DNA of 64,000 bases from Siphonodentalium dalli. Its lineage: Eukaryota; Mollusca; Scaphopoda; Gadilida; Siphonodentaliidae. The DNA is taken from positions 113,979,319-114,043,318 of the forward strand of contig CP136066.1 in NCBI GenBank assembly GCA_032622095.1. Reading direction: 5' to 3'. The notes beneath the pieces were generated by a model that was not told the DNA's origin, made no database searches, and was given only the letters and a program-made list of their open reading frames with translations. Both the position numbers and the translations under genes were made by a program. This document shows positions 9,446 through 20,161 of this stretch, piece after piece; the first letter of the stretch is position 1; the number at the start of each line of letters is the position of its first letter.

Positions 9446-9712
9446 GAGAAAAAGACTGATTCTTACCTGTAAATTCCAATTTATAGATAAGATCACGTGG
9501 CCAAGACAAAAGGTACATCCGGTTACCAAATATTATAACTTCCGGTTCGCAACTTCCGGTACTTCCGGTGTAACCGGAAGTTAAAATTTCCGTACCGAAG
9601 AATTTCATACCGTTTGGTATCCTAGAGGCAAGGTTCTCCCTATACGTTTATTCATACTCGCAAAGCGAATAACCAAATAGTTCAGTGTGGAACGTGTCTT
9701 TGTAGGAAATAT
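9446..9712. repeat. DIRS right inverted terminal repeat (5' end of the element)
   Basis: Partner of 3976-4242. It contains four ETS-type motifs (ACTTCCGG at 9538, 9552 and 9561; CCGGAAGT at 9574), a CACGTG E-box near 9494-9499, and, read on the minus strand, a consensus splice donor 'ACAGGTAAGA' near 9470. It is the likely promoter and leader for gag. Confidence 0.88.
9532..9585 (-). promoter_or_regulatory. Cluster of four ETS/GABP-like sites in the DIRS promoter repeat
   Basis: Four CCGGAAGT octamers in mixed orientation lie within 45 bp (9538-9545, 9552-9559, 9561-9568, 9574-9581) and are mirrored at 4107-4150 in the left repeat. CCGGAAGT is the consensus of ETS-family factors such as GABP, which drive TATA-less promoters in animals. 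The motif cluster is seen directly; promoter function is inference. Confidence 0.45.
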
Positions 9713-11172
9713 TACCTGCTTCAAATTAACTTATTTCCAGAAGTTTATTTAGTGAGTATGAATTCACACTCAAACTTCCAATAAATAGGACTATTATCTC
9801 TTAGTATATTACTTGTATACTTTTTATGTGGAGCCTGAGAAAGGGAATAAGGAAAACAGATGCAATTATCAGGGAGGAGCAGAATTCTAAGCACAACCCT
9901 GATGGGGAGAGAAGTAAAATTGCTCAAATTTACTTAAATAAAATTTAATATAACGTAACAGATGTTCTGACTGGACAAGAGACAAAACATTTGACTCATT
10001 AATGACACTCAGATAAGCAAATTACAACTGAAATAAAATGCATGAAACATATCACACACACGTTTTGCTTCATGATCATAATCTATGCTGATTGAACGGC
10101 ATCTTACTTTGAGAATCCAGAAGCTTTGACAGCCCCGAGTTCTATCCTTCCGCGATGGCACAAGTGTGGTATCAATAAACCTGTTAACACATGTGACGTT
10201 CTGTGTTATGACACATTGCCCATTCCAGAATCTGTGCATGATAAAATACGGACTTACAAGGTTTATTTAAGAACATACAGGGCTTGTTTTGTCATGTGAT
10301 GATGCTTTTATTTTATAGTTCCATGGTAGAGGTGAATGTCACATACGCCATTTGACATCAACGAAATACGTATGGAGCGTACTTTCCAAACGGATTTGTA
10401 ACAATAACACTACTTCTAGGAACAAGCGTGTAATAATTAAATATCTCAAAATATTTAGTTCTCCCTAATACTGACATTGGCCCATATCTCACAACATTTG
10501 GATCTTTTTGCTATGAAGTTTCACACATATTATGACCAATTTGATATTTATCACAGCAGGCATTTTGTGTTCGTATATCAGTGGCTGGTTCGAATAGGTA
10601 ACGTCAAAGAATATGAATAAGAGATGAACTGTTCGAAATGACATACCAAAATGAAATACCACTTTATGATCAATCTGGTAACTGGTTAATTGTACTATTG
10701 CCGTAAGTATACGTCTATTTTCATAAGCGATCGTGTATGCACATGTAATTTTTTAGCATCACATGATTACAGCATGATTCTGTCTGCAGATGATAACAAC
10801 TCACACCAAGATTAATCATTAACTGCAAACTGCACAATTATTTTGTGCATTGGAATCATACAATTAACTTTGAACTCGATATGATTGTGCTAGCTTGATA
10901 AAGACTTATTCCAGAATTTGCACTGAATTGCACAGCTACATGCTTTTGAAATTAACCATCAGGTAATAGTTAGTTAACTAATTTGGGGTTTAATGTTGCT
11001 TTCAACAGATATGCTCATATTGTGTTATAAATTGAGGCAATGGCGTTCATTTATTACTCCTCCCACTTTTAGAAAACTTCTATGTAAGGCAGTGTCTATC
11101 ATGGTCCTATTCTTCCTATGCTGGAACATGTACCAAGTCGTAGACTAAAACATGTGCTATCATGCTCACCCG
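9713..11172. other. AT-rich non-coding sequence
   Basis: No recognisable gene, repeat family or structure. Minus-strand ORFs at 9745-9927 and 10009-10239 have no domain and no splice context that I can support. Confidence 0.5.
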
Positions 11173-12684
11173 GGTACCACATGAGGGTAAGGAAATAAAT
11201 AGTAACATGAAAAGTTCCACCCATACATATTTGACTGTGTCATTAAATAGGTTTGAAGGCTAGGTGCAATACCATAGTACATTAAAAAACAGGACCCTGC
11301 TATGCTATGTCTTATAACATGAAATTGCCATGTTGTTGGCAATCACCACATACACAAAACAAGTTTGTCACTGCACCAGGATCAACTCTGCTTAATTCAA
11401 ATTTCCTGACAATGGAACACCCCCATATCCCGAGATATCACATCAATTCAATCAACAAGGACATGATGTGTACAGTTGAGAAAAGGGATAAAACATACAC
11501 TTGTACCTTGGATATAAAAATATAACAATCATCAATGGAGTTGTAGATTCTGTTCAACATATGGGCAGTAACCTCAAACCGTCTTATTTCTACGGACTTC
11601 TTAACAAAATTTCTGCTTTTTAATTAATTCAATACCACACTGTAACATGCAAATTGTCGCTGAATCAGAAAATGCAAGAAAAAAAAGAGCTCTACATTAA
11701 AATACCTTAATATTTATATCGGAACAGTATTTATAAACATGATCTGCCTTATTGAAAATTGCATTCTATCCTGTTCTATCAGCAAATTATTTTCATTTTT
11801 AGAAAAAAAACCTGCTGAATGTTGATCTGGGAAAAAATTGTTAATCAAGAGTTATACTTTCATACAATTTATTTCATTTCTAATCTGGACTCGACCCATT
11901 TCCATAAATAAATTTCAATAACAGGAATATTCCCCTATATATTTTAGGCGGAGTGCATTGTTTTGGCTAAAAAAAATATAAGACAGCCTGCTGCCATTTT
12001 GATTGTGCATTATGCTACTTGCAGATGTCAGTCAGCTTGCTTGTTGAACTTATTAGCTGAACATACCTACGAATGAATAAAGGGAATCATGTTGCTACCC
12101 ATCAGCAAGTATCAAGTTAGCATATGGCTAAATGGACACGGCTCATTGGAATATCCAAGTTATGTCTATATAAGTTGGAAGAATAGATAACAAATTATGC
12201 AAAATACTTTCTACCAGCTTCATATACTCTATTAGAATAAAGTTTGTGAAAGTCATAGGAATTTTGCAGGTTTGAACTGTCTTCAATTTTTAAGACAGAA
12301 ATGAGAAAACGCCCTTTATTTTAATCACATAAGCGATAAACTGTTAATTAGGATCCCTTTTTATCGTTTTATGTTGAAGAAAAATCTGTGGCATATAAAC
12401 TATAATGTTTGTGTAAAAGTACTGCACGTATCTATCAGACTATTTAAATCACCGGAATGGGGTGCAACAAAGTGAGCATAAACTCTGGCTTTCAGTCACC
12501 ATGCGTCTTTAATTCCCAGCTTCCAGTCACCATGCGTTTTTAATTCAAGTCACCATGTCTTTAATTCCCGGCTTAAAATTGAGAGTGAAAGGAACTACCA
12601 AAGGCACACCTGAAAATAATGCATTAAATAGCACAACCTATGCGGTAACATAACACACAATAATTTGCTAATCACGAAGATTAA
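11173..12684. other. Non-coding flank downstream of the exonuclease terminal exon (copy A)
   Basis: AT-rich and almost identical to 49663-51175. It probably contains the 3' UTR of the minus-strand exonuclease gene; several AATAAA signals occur on that strand, for example at 12315-12320. The 72-codon plus-strand ORF at 11307-11525 is frameshifted by one base in copy B and is not supported. Three tandem 'CAGTCACCATG' phrases occur at about 12495-12560. Confidence 0.5.
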
Positions 12685-12941
12685 TCATCTTTCGAGTATA
12701 TTCTCGGGCCAGAACTCGTCAGATAGATACTTTTTGGTTGATTCTATGATATCATCAGAACACCGTTGCGAAGTCCTCGACTTGCACGCAACATAATCTG
12801 GTGATTGGTGACTATTTGATTTTCTCCTCACAGCCTTGGTCATTATGTTTTCCTCCCACTCATTTTTTATGAGTTTGTAGAGATCAAGTGTTGCTAAGGA
12901 ATCCTCAACAGAATCGTGTTCTCTTCCTTGTATGTTCCTTC
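12685..12941 (-). CDS. Terminal exon of an ISG20/AEN/REXO4-type 3'-5' exonuclease (copy A)
   Basis: Read on the minus strand, a consensus acceptor (ATATTTCAG) precedes a 257-bp exon ending in TGA. The peptide starts RNIQGREHDSVEDSLATLDL and continues YKLIKNEWEEN. This matches the ExoIII motif of DEDDh exonucleases of the ISG20, AEN and REXO4 group, with catalytic His and Asp in HDSVED. The rest is a basic tail (MTKAVRRKSNS...) ending FWPENILER. Joining to the exon at 19993-20161 completes a glycine codon and gives ...KFLLG-RNIQGREHD, exactly the family sequence order. Family members degrade RNA or DNA 3' to 5', often in the nucleus or nucleolus. The exon is identical in copy B. Confidence 0.85.
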
Positions 12942-14073
12942 CTGAAATATGAAGGTTAATCTATTAGATATCATGTTTTTTGCCTCGAGCGAACTATTAT
13001 TGACCTCGGCTGATATTGCCTCAAACTCAGCTGACATCCTGTCAAATTTTAATTGTGACATCACCAAATGAAGCACAATATTTATAAAATATTCAGGAGA
13101 CGTAAGCACAGTGATTGTCCTGTATAACGAGAACTTCTGAATTGTCTTGAAGTAATGGCGAGTGCTTCATTAAAGTCATTAGCTTCACTCCCGGTGGGCA
13201 TATATTTGATGTCAGACAGAACTGTGCCCGATATACCACAAGAAAGGTCATAAAAAACTAGAAAGAAAACCCCAATGTGGCATATTATTAGTGCGGTACT
13301 CGCCCTGTATTAAATTGTTGAAAACTGCGATCAGAGTAAGAAATCTTCTCAGATACTAACACATTTTCGGAGCGAATCAGCACGCGGAGTCTCATGGAAT
13401 TATATTCGGAGGAAATCGGAACCACCCGAATAACGACGATCGGCTGGCACGCATGACTGGGAGAACAGCCAAAACAAAGGCCGGCATGTCGATAACGAAA
13501 GTAGATTCAACAAAAAGAGAAAAAAACAAACAAAATAATAGGGGGCCTATCATAGTTTTTGCATTCAAGTTTTCTAAGTAAAATGTCGACAATTATTTGG
13601 CAACTAACAAAGTTTTCACACTCTGTATATATATTTATATATATATGGAATTTTTGCAAATTTAGGAGAGAATGAGTACGATTGGCACACCTCCGAAATT
13701 ATCCAGGTTCACCAATAATAAACAAATCTGGGAATTCTGCCTTCTAATCTAACGTCAACATATTTGGCCGAATACAAGGTGAAGTTATCTGCATGCGAAT
13801 TATTGACTTCTGTAAATGTAAATTATAAGCAATATTTCAATAATATTTGACATCACAATAGACCAATCGTGCTGAGCTAGATCGATTGGTCTTCCTGACA
13901 CTGTTGTAAGAGATTTCTTGAATATTGAAATTTTGTTTGCTTGAAGATTTGTTCAAATTTATGATGAATATACCAGCAAAAAATTATACATTGTCTTTCA
14001 TTAGTTTCAAAATTGTCTTTCATTAGTTTCAAAATGAATAAGAATAATTTTTTTACAAAAAAATGGTTGTAAC

Positions 14074-14872
14074 TTGAAAGAACAATTTAGAGTAGGCCTA
14101 CTCCCTTTATCCAAGATTCATGCTGGCTGTGAAAGACCGATGAGATTATTTTAGCCCGATCGGTATATTTTAGCCCGATCGGGCTATTATTGTTTGATCG
14201 GTGGTTCACCCAGACCTGTAGGATATGCGCACTATAGGATATAGATAAGGCTTTTTATGTATGGGAGGCCTATTTCACTTGAAATAACAATTTATAGTAG
14301 GCCTACTCCCTTTATCCAAGATTCAGGCTGGCTGTGAAAGACCGATCGGTCTATTTTAGCCCGATCGGTCTATTTTAGCCCGATCGGGCTATTATTGATT
14401 GATCGGTGGTTCACCCAGACCTGTAGGGTATGCGCGCTATAGTATATAGATAAGGCGTTTCATGTATGGGAGGCCTATTTCACTTGAAAGAACAATTTAT
14501 AGTAGGCCTACTCCCTTTATCCAAGATTCAGGCTGGCTGTGAAAGACCGATCGGTCTATTTTAGCCCGATCAGGCTATTATTGATTGATTGGTGGTTCAC
14601 CCAGACCTGTAGGGTATGCGCGCTATAGTATATAGATAAGGCGTTTCATGTATGGGAGGCCTATTTCACTTGAAAGAACAATTTAGAGTAGGCCTACTCC
14701 CTTTATCCAAGATTCAAGCTGGCTGTGAAAGAACGATCGGTCTATTTTAGCCTGATTGGTCTACTTTAGCCCGATCGGGCTGTTATTGATTGATCGGTGG
14801 TTCACCCAGACCTGTAGGATATACGCGCTATAGCATATAGATACGGCATTTCATGTATGGGATACCCATTTC
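14074..14872 (+). repeat. Four-unit tandem repeat (186-205 bp) rich in GATCGG palindromes
   Basis: The anchor AGTAGGCCTACTCCC occurs at 14091, 14296, 14501 and 14687. Each unit holds one to three copies of palindromic blocks such as AGCCCGATCGGGCT and GACCGATCGGTC, then GATCGGTGGTTCACCCAGAC and TGTATGGGAGGCC. Units 2 and 3 are the most alike. Confidence 0.85.
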
Positions 14873-14884
14873 ACATTTATTATT

Positions 14885-16110
14885 CATTTACGATCAAGCG
14901 CAAATAACATCAATCATTTGCGCTTCAGTGTAAATCATTTACGCAAATAAAAATTAATATGCATTGATATCACCCCCCTGAATTAATTTTAAATGGCACA
15001 GACCCACCATATGAGGGAAGCACCCCCCCCCACCCCCCCCCCCCCCCCCCTTAGTAACCCCAATATCTCTTTTATGACCATGGAAATGGTAGAGATATGT
15101 GCAGGATATATCTCTTTTATAAAATATACTAGATCTCTGGGATGGAGACACAAATTCTTGGGGACAGGGATGCTGATAATATGAAAATTGGGGTTTTCCC
15201 CAATTTCAAGTCAATAAGTACACCATATGAGGGAAGCGAGTCCCCAGTAACCCCGAATTCCATATTTATGGCCATGGAAATGGTATATATCTGTGTAGGA
15301 GATGTCCCTTTAATAAAATATACTAGAGCTCTGGGAGTGAGGCACCAATTCTTGGGACACCAGGGACAGAGATGCTGATATATGCATATGGAAATATTTT
15401 TTCTTCAATGTTTCAGTATTATATGGGGCTACTACTATGGGTCCATGATAATATACTATGAGATGGACTCTATCATTCACAATCAGAGGGAAGTATAAAG
15501 GGAGTGTTAGGTATTTGCAAATATATTGATAGACATATACTTGCGCTTAAGCACAAATGATTCATTTTCACATTTTATATTAACTAATTGCATTTAAGCG
15601 TAAATCAGTTACGCTTAATGTAATCATTTACGCTTAAGCATAATTGACTTATGCGTTATCATAATACATTGGAATTATATTAAGAGCAATAATTTCATCG
15701 GCTGTCTTACCTTATATGTATATTTGTATAATCTGATGTATGTTAACTTACTGGCATTAGTAATGTGGTTGCATCCATTTCAGCTGGAGTATGTGGAGTT
15801 CAATGGGGGTGTATATGAATTACGGTTAAGCGCAACTCATTTACGCTTAAGTGGATTTCATTTACACTTAAGCGTAATTGAAATGAATTATGCTTAAGCA
15901 AATACATGTACCTATCTCCAACTGGTTTCCTCAGTCTGAACATCCATCTTAGTATGGGATCTGGGTGGAGTCCTCACCTATGTTTGAGTAATGTTTTATG
16001 GCCTGAGTTAATTTGAGTTTAGAGCAAATCACATGGGAGTCTTTTTTACATTTATTATTTATTTGCATACAAATATTTGCGCTTAAGCATAAAGCAATTG
16101 CGCTTACTTA
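14885..16110. repeat. Field of dispersed GCTTAAGC-centred palindromes
   Basis: Variants of TTACGCTTAAGCGTAA or TTGCGCTTAAGCACAA occur about a dozen times, for example near 15541, 15593, 15612, 15626, 15823, 15845, 15862, 15889 and 16077, often alternating with CATTTACG. They are spaced irregularly, so this is not a simple tandem repeat. Confidence 0.7.
14999..15385 (+). repeat. Two-copy direct repeat of about 220 bp
   Basis: Copies begin with ACCATATGAGGGAAGC at about 15006 and 15222. They share CAGTAACCCC, CCATGGAAATGGTA, AAAATATACTAGA and GATGCTGATA. The first copy carries a long poly-C tract (about 15026-15050), which creates the small plus- and minus-strand ORFs here. Confidence 0.8.
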
Positions 16111-17050
16111 GTGCAAATACACAACACTTCTTTACTTCCATCCAATTTTAACTGTCAATGATTGAGTCCATCTTATGGTATATTTATTTGGGCCTATATA
16201 AACTCAAAAATTGAAGAAAACATAATTCCATATGGATATCTATATCACTATCGCTGTCCCAAACAAATACGGTCTGTACTAGAATAGTGAATAGCAATAT
16301 GGCACACATGTAGCATTGCACAGGTAATTAAACAGTTTGAAATACACATGTAAGACAACTCTTTCTGCACGAGACTGTACCTGCTGTAGTTCGATCATAA
16401 AATCGGTCAACGATCTGCAACGATTACAAATTTCTATAAATAGTAACATTTTCAACTGTTACCGTTGTTCATTGCTCGATCATGACCACTTTGATTATAA
16501 TTCTTTTATAACTCGGTCAATGTTCTTCCGTTGGTGATTTCAGGCAATAATTCCTTTTATATCCCTCCCATTCGAATTGACTATACCGCTTGTTTTTCGT
16601 TTTATTAAGCTGATGTTACGCTATTCCAGCAAACGGCCTCCCTCCACGGAAGCTATTTTCTGAGAACGAAAGCCGACTCAATCCCGACCAAGTCGGAAGT
16701 GTTCGGGTGTTTCCGCGACTGCACACGACAACTCGTTTGTGTATTTATTTCGCGTTTACAGTGGAATTATTCGTCCCGATTGAGGGAAAGTAAATAGTTA
16801 GTTACGTGGCCGTATAATTAGTACAAACTGATATCTGGTTAGGGCATTTCGTGTATGGGAGTTATTTTATTCAGTCTTTCCACAGAATAACGCAGGGAAC
16901 TCAATTGTGAGGTTCAATTTACGTTTCACATCACTTTAAAGCTTATGTCTACTCCCTACTTGTTGTCCATTGGTATCTAGTTCACATCAATGAAGTGACA
17001 TGAGAGTGCTTAGTAATGGTATTTATATGTATCTGATCTAATTAATAATG

Positions 17051-17176
17051 AGATTATTACTTGGTTAGTTTGAAATCGTCTGGGAGATATCAGCCCTCGG
17101 CAACTTCATCTCAGGATGATATGAAGCTACCCAGGCTGATATCTCGGGCGATATCAATCAAACCAAGCAATTACCT
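17051..17176. repeat. Foldback inverted repeat (copy A)
   Basis: The left arm (TTGGTTAGTTTGAAATCG...GGGAGATATCAGCC) and right arm (GGCTGATATCTCGGGCGATATCAATCAAACCAAG) are imperfect reverse complements, with CTTCATCTCAGG and GATATGAAG pairing in the centre. Present in both copies (B about 53036-53161). It could be an old foldback MITE. Confidence 0.7.
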
Positions 17177-17934
17177 CTAAATATTAAGACAATGGAAACA
17201 TGAAATATCTGTCGTATTAGCCTGATGATAAGAACAGACTGATATGTTCTACTGTCAATTTTCAAGGACTGTAGCCCTAAACCTTCAAAAAACTATTACT
17301 AGTATGATTGTATTCTGGAATCCTACAATGGCATGTATCGTCAAATCAAATCTCTACTTGAATCATGATAATGGTCGAACTCAAATTGAATCAATTCTTT
17401 TGCTGACACTTTAGTAAATTCCCGGTATCTATCGGTGGGAGGTACGAGAAAAAATGGGGGCAAATGTCTGATGATATTATAACATCAATGAGATAAGATT
17501 GCAGAGAACAAACTTGATTTCTATGATATGAACAACATTTAATCACAGTTTAAAACAGATTAACATATGAGAATAGCACGACATCAGTTCACATTTTTGT
17601 GCCCTGCCACTATATGCATGAAGTTCATGAAAAGTAAGCAGCTTGGAGTCAATGGAGTCTGATTCAAGTCTCATGTACACCTCACCCTGTTGTGCCCAGC
17701 AGGCAAGCTCAATATCAGAATTGCACATTGTAACTTGGGAATGGCGCATACGCAAATGAGATTACAGGAACTATATAGTATTACAACTTGGGCCTGTCTG
17801 TGGATCAACTGAGTTGTCAGGAACCATTCATGAAAGCTGAAGAATGGTCAACCTTATTCCATTTCCAAGATTTCATGAATGGTTAACCTTATTCCATTTC
17901 CTCGAAATAGAGTATAAATTTCTCTTTATATATA
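17177..17934. other. Intronic sequence without a supported gene
   Basis: AT-rich. A 70-codon minus-strand ORF (17543-17755) is open in both copies with two amino-acid changes, but I recognise no domain and see no reason to call it a gene. Two near-identical 'CCTTATTCCATTTC' phrases lie at 17850-17900. Confidence 0.4.
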
Positions 17935-19291
17935 CAGTAAAACCTCCACATACCGGAACCTCTGCTATCCGGATCCCTCGCCAATCCGAATGAAATGTCT
18001 GGTCCCGAATTAACCCACGTGCATTCTCACTAAAAATTACCTCTAAAATCCGGAACCTCTAAATTCCGGATATCGGACGGGTTTGTCAGTCCATAATTAA
18101 GCGAACACTGTGATTATTAACTCTGAATACCGGACGAGATCGGACGAGATGAGATCTGTCTATACGAGATCGGCCGAGAGGAGACGAGAGAATAGCGATT
18201 ACGTACTCCAGTATAAGCGGACCGTTTAATTAGCGTTCTTTTGTTCGGCGTATGCTTTGAACTGGATTGTAACAACAGGAGTCTGATTAGATATCTGCGC
18301 TCATTTCACACATTGCGTGAACAATGGTGATTTCACAGATCGAGAATTAGAGCACTGACATATTGTTTTTGCAACAGTTATTGTGTCGAGTTAATTGGAA
18401 TCTGTTTTTACAACCATTGTCAAAACAATAAATTGCTATAAGTGCCCGATGTTGGCGTATAGTCAGCATAACAGTTTGAATCTTTCACAATGACTGAGCC
18501 TTCACGAAAACGACATCGAACAGAGTTAACTCTAGACCAGAAAGTCAAAGTTATTAAAGATCTCAGCTCAATGCCTAAGCCGACATGCAAAGAACAAAGT
18601 GTTAAATATGGCATCGGCAAATCAACGATCAGCGACATCGGCAAGATTCGAGAAAAGATAATGCAACTTCACGAGGAAAACATCACCGGCAACAGAAAAA
18701 GAGCAACGACCAATCAGAAATACGAAGAGGTGAACAAGCTGACATGGGAATGGTTCAAGCGTGCACGCGACAAGGGTATCCCACTGTCTGGTTGGTTTAT
18801 TCAAGGCAGTGCATTGAAGTTTTCCAAAGAGTTAGGAGTGAGTGACTTCAAGGCATCTAACGGCTGGTTAGAGAAATTGCGGGCGCGCTAAGACATACTG
18901 GAGATGTTGAAGAAGTTCCAAAGTTTCGCGATAATTAAAGACGAGAGATATCTGCCGGTCATCATGGAGTTGAAATCAATGACGGAAGCGACGATAGTGA
19001 AATCAGCATACGCCCACACCCAATCAACGTTAGACTTTTCTTTGTAAAGTCGGACTAAAGTTGCACAAATCATGTTTTATATAATTTGTTATGTTTGTAT
19101 TTTACATGTATTTCGTTCTCGTAATTATTCAATAAATTCCCATTAATCAATAATACAATCTTGGTCATTCTTGGTATTAAAAGGCGGCAATATATCACCG
19201 ACGGTGACGCGATTTTCTATAAACCGGACACCCCTCTAAACCGGACGGAAGGGCCGATCCGAAGGGTGTTCGGTTTAGAGAGGTTTCACTG
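17935..19291 (+). mobile_element. Tigger/pogo-like DNA transposon, internally deleted (copy A)
   Basis: Begins CAGTAAAACCTCCACATACC and ends GGTTTAGAGAGGTTTCACTG, which are inverted counterparts with the CAGT start typical of Tigger/pogo. Both ends are flanked by TA. At 1,357 bp it is shorter than autonomous members and encodes only the DNA-binding half of a transposase. It sits in the last intron of the exonuclease gene, opposite to the gene. The allelic copy is 53920-55271. Confidence 0.85.
18490..18891 (+). CDS. Truncated Tigger-like transposase: DNA-binding domains only
   Basis: 133 codons from an ATG. The N-terminus (SRKRHRTELTLDQKVKVI...KYGIGKSTISDI) is a Psq-type helix-turn-helix. The remainder (TWEWFKRARDKGIPLSGWFI...GWLEKLRAR) is the second, CENPB/Tc5-type helix-turn-helix. 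The frame stops at TAA right after this domain, so the DDE catalytic domain present in full-length Tigger proteins is absent. Sequence further down (18900-19050) may be remains of the 3' end. The product could bind the element ends but not cut them. The allele in copy B has a nonsense change. Confidence 0.8.
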   Translation: MTEPSRKRHRTELTLDQKVKVIKDLSSMPKPTCKEQSVKYGIGKSTISDIGKIREKIMQLHEENITGNRKRATTNQKYEEVNKLTWEWFKRARDKGIPLSGWFIQGSALKFSKELGVSDFKASNGWLEKLRAR

Positions 19292-19992
19292 TAATGAGGA
19301 TTAGCATTCACGAAAGTTGAACTTTTACCGCAAACATTCCTGATCGCGGAACTTAAGTGTTTGATTTATTGGTGTCGTCAAATAATAATACAAATAATCA
19401 TACTGCATGTATTTTACGTGGAACATTGGCTATAAAGTACTGTCAACATCCTACGGCCATAGAATCAAAAATTACCATCAGTAACATGGGTGTGTAATGT
19501 TACCGAATTATCAATTGCTATTGGAAGGTAAGCCGTTGGACGGAGCCTGAATTGTGGGCTGTGCAAGACAGTGTCAATAACCAATAATATTTGGTTCCTT
19601 GAAATTCACTGTCTGGTCATTGAATATAGAAAAATCGGGGCCAGGATTTCTTCAGAATGCAACAGTAAAGAGCGTTTGTGCATAGTAAGTTTATTTCTGA
19701 TACACGGTTGACTATATACAGGAGGCTACCACATCCCTACCCCTTGTAATCCATAATCCAGAATCAAATTTAAGAATCTATAAGGACTATGAATATATGC
19801 ATTACTATTGGAGACAAATATCATTGTATTTGAACTAATAACATGGATAATTTTCTTCCCAATATTTAGTGTAATTCACAGAGTGCGGTGGTCATTCTAC
19901 GATTTTTTTGTGATTTGATTGTTTTACAGATGTTCATAACGTTTTACATGTGCCCATTGTGAGGGCCTTGAGTCCTTTTAATAATAACTTGC
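19292..19992. other. Intronic AT-rich sequence
   Basis: Lies between the Tigger element and the penultimate exonuclease exon. Nothing recognisable is present. Confidence 0.5.
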
Positions 19993-20161
19993 CTAGCAGA
20001 AATTTGGCCATCTTTTTTAGGGATGATCCGTGACATCCTGCATCGAGAGCACGCTGATAGAGGGGCTTGTAGAAAGCAGTATCTCTCACATGTTCCCATG
20101 GATGCTGAATCTGCAGGACCTTGAAGTCATTGAACACAGCATGACCAATGACTACTTTATC
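19993..20161 (-). CDS. Internal exon of the ISG20/AEN/REXO4-type exonuclease (copy A)
   Basis: Read on the minus strand, the acceptor is TTGGTTTTGTTCCAG and the exon encodes 56 codons plus one base. DKVVIGHAVFNDFKVLQIQH is the ExoII block of DEDDh exonucleases (GHAxxNDF). HVRDTAFYKPL and SSLKKMAKFLL follow as in AEN/REXO4 proteins. The exon ends CTAG followed by GCAAGT, a GC-type donor. Using it restores the family sequence with the next exon at 12685-12941. Reading through instead gives a short unrelated tail to a stop at 19934. The ExoI exon (DxE motif) and the start codon were not found in the window, so the gene is incomplete here. The one A/B difference in the exon is synonymous (GCT/GCC Ala). 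Confidence 0.85.

Larger units (their letters stand above)
3952..9710 (-). mobile_element. Complete DIRS-type tyrosine-recombinase retrotransposon
   Basis: The element reads on the minus strand and is 5.76 kb long. From its 5' end (right) it has an inverted terminal repeat, a gag-like ORF, an RT/RNase H frame, an overlapping tyrosine recombinase frame, an internal complementary region (ICR), and the second inverted repeat. This order is diagnostic of the DIRS1 group, which replicates through a circular intermediate and integrates with a recombinase rather than an integrase or endonuclease. The limits come from the ICR: 4300-4356 is an exact 57-bp reverse complement of the left terminus 3952-4008, and 4355-4395 is an exact reverse complement of the right terminus 9672-9712. 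As expected for DIRS, I see no target-site duplication. All three frames are open and the terminal repeats are nearly identical, so the copy is young and could be active. Confidence 0.93.
13176..16941. other. 3.77-kb segment present only in copy A
   Basis: Copy B joins directly across this interval (junction near 51665). Both A boundaries carry TTAAAG (13170-13175 and 16936-16941) and B keeps one copy. It lies inside the last intron of the exonuclease gene. It contains the GATCGG tandem array, a two-copy 220-bp repeat and the GCTTAAGC-palindrome field. No protein-coding domain is visible. It is either a deletion in B by microhomology or an insertion in A with a 6-bp duplication. Confidence 0.8.

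Noticed and set aside
11307-11525. 72-codon plus-strand ORF
   Set aside because: Copy B has one extra T in the same place (CATGTTTGTTGG), which breaks the frame; no domain and no splice context.
14074-14872. CRISPR-like array
   Set aside because: Units are about 200 bp with no constant short repeat or unique spacers, in a eukaryotic genome.
17543-17755. Conserved 70-codon minus-strand ORF in both copies
   Set aside because: The copies are probably alleles, so shared openness is expected. Two of the few differences change amino acids and no domain is visible.
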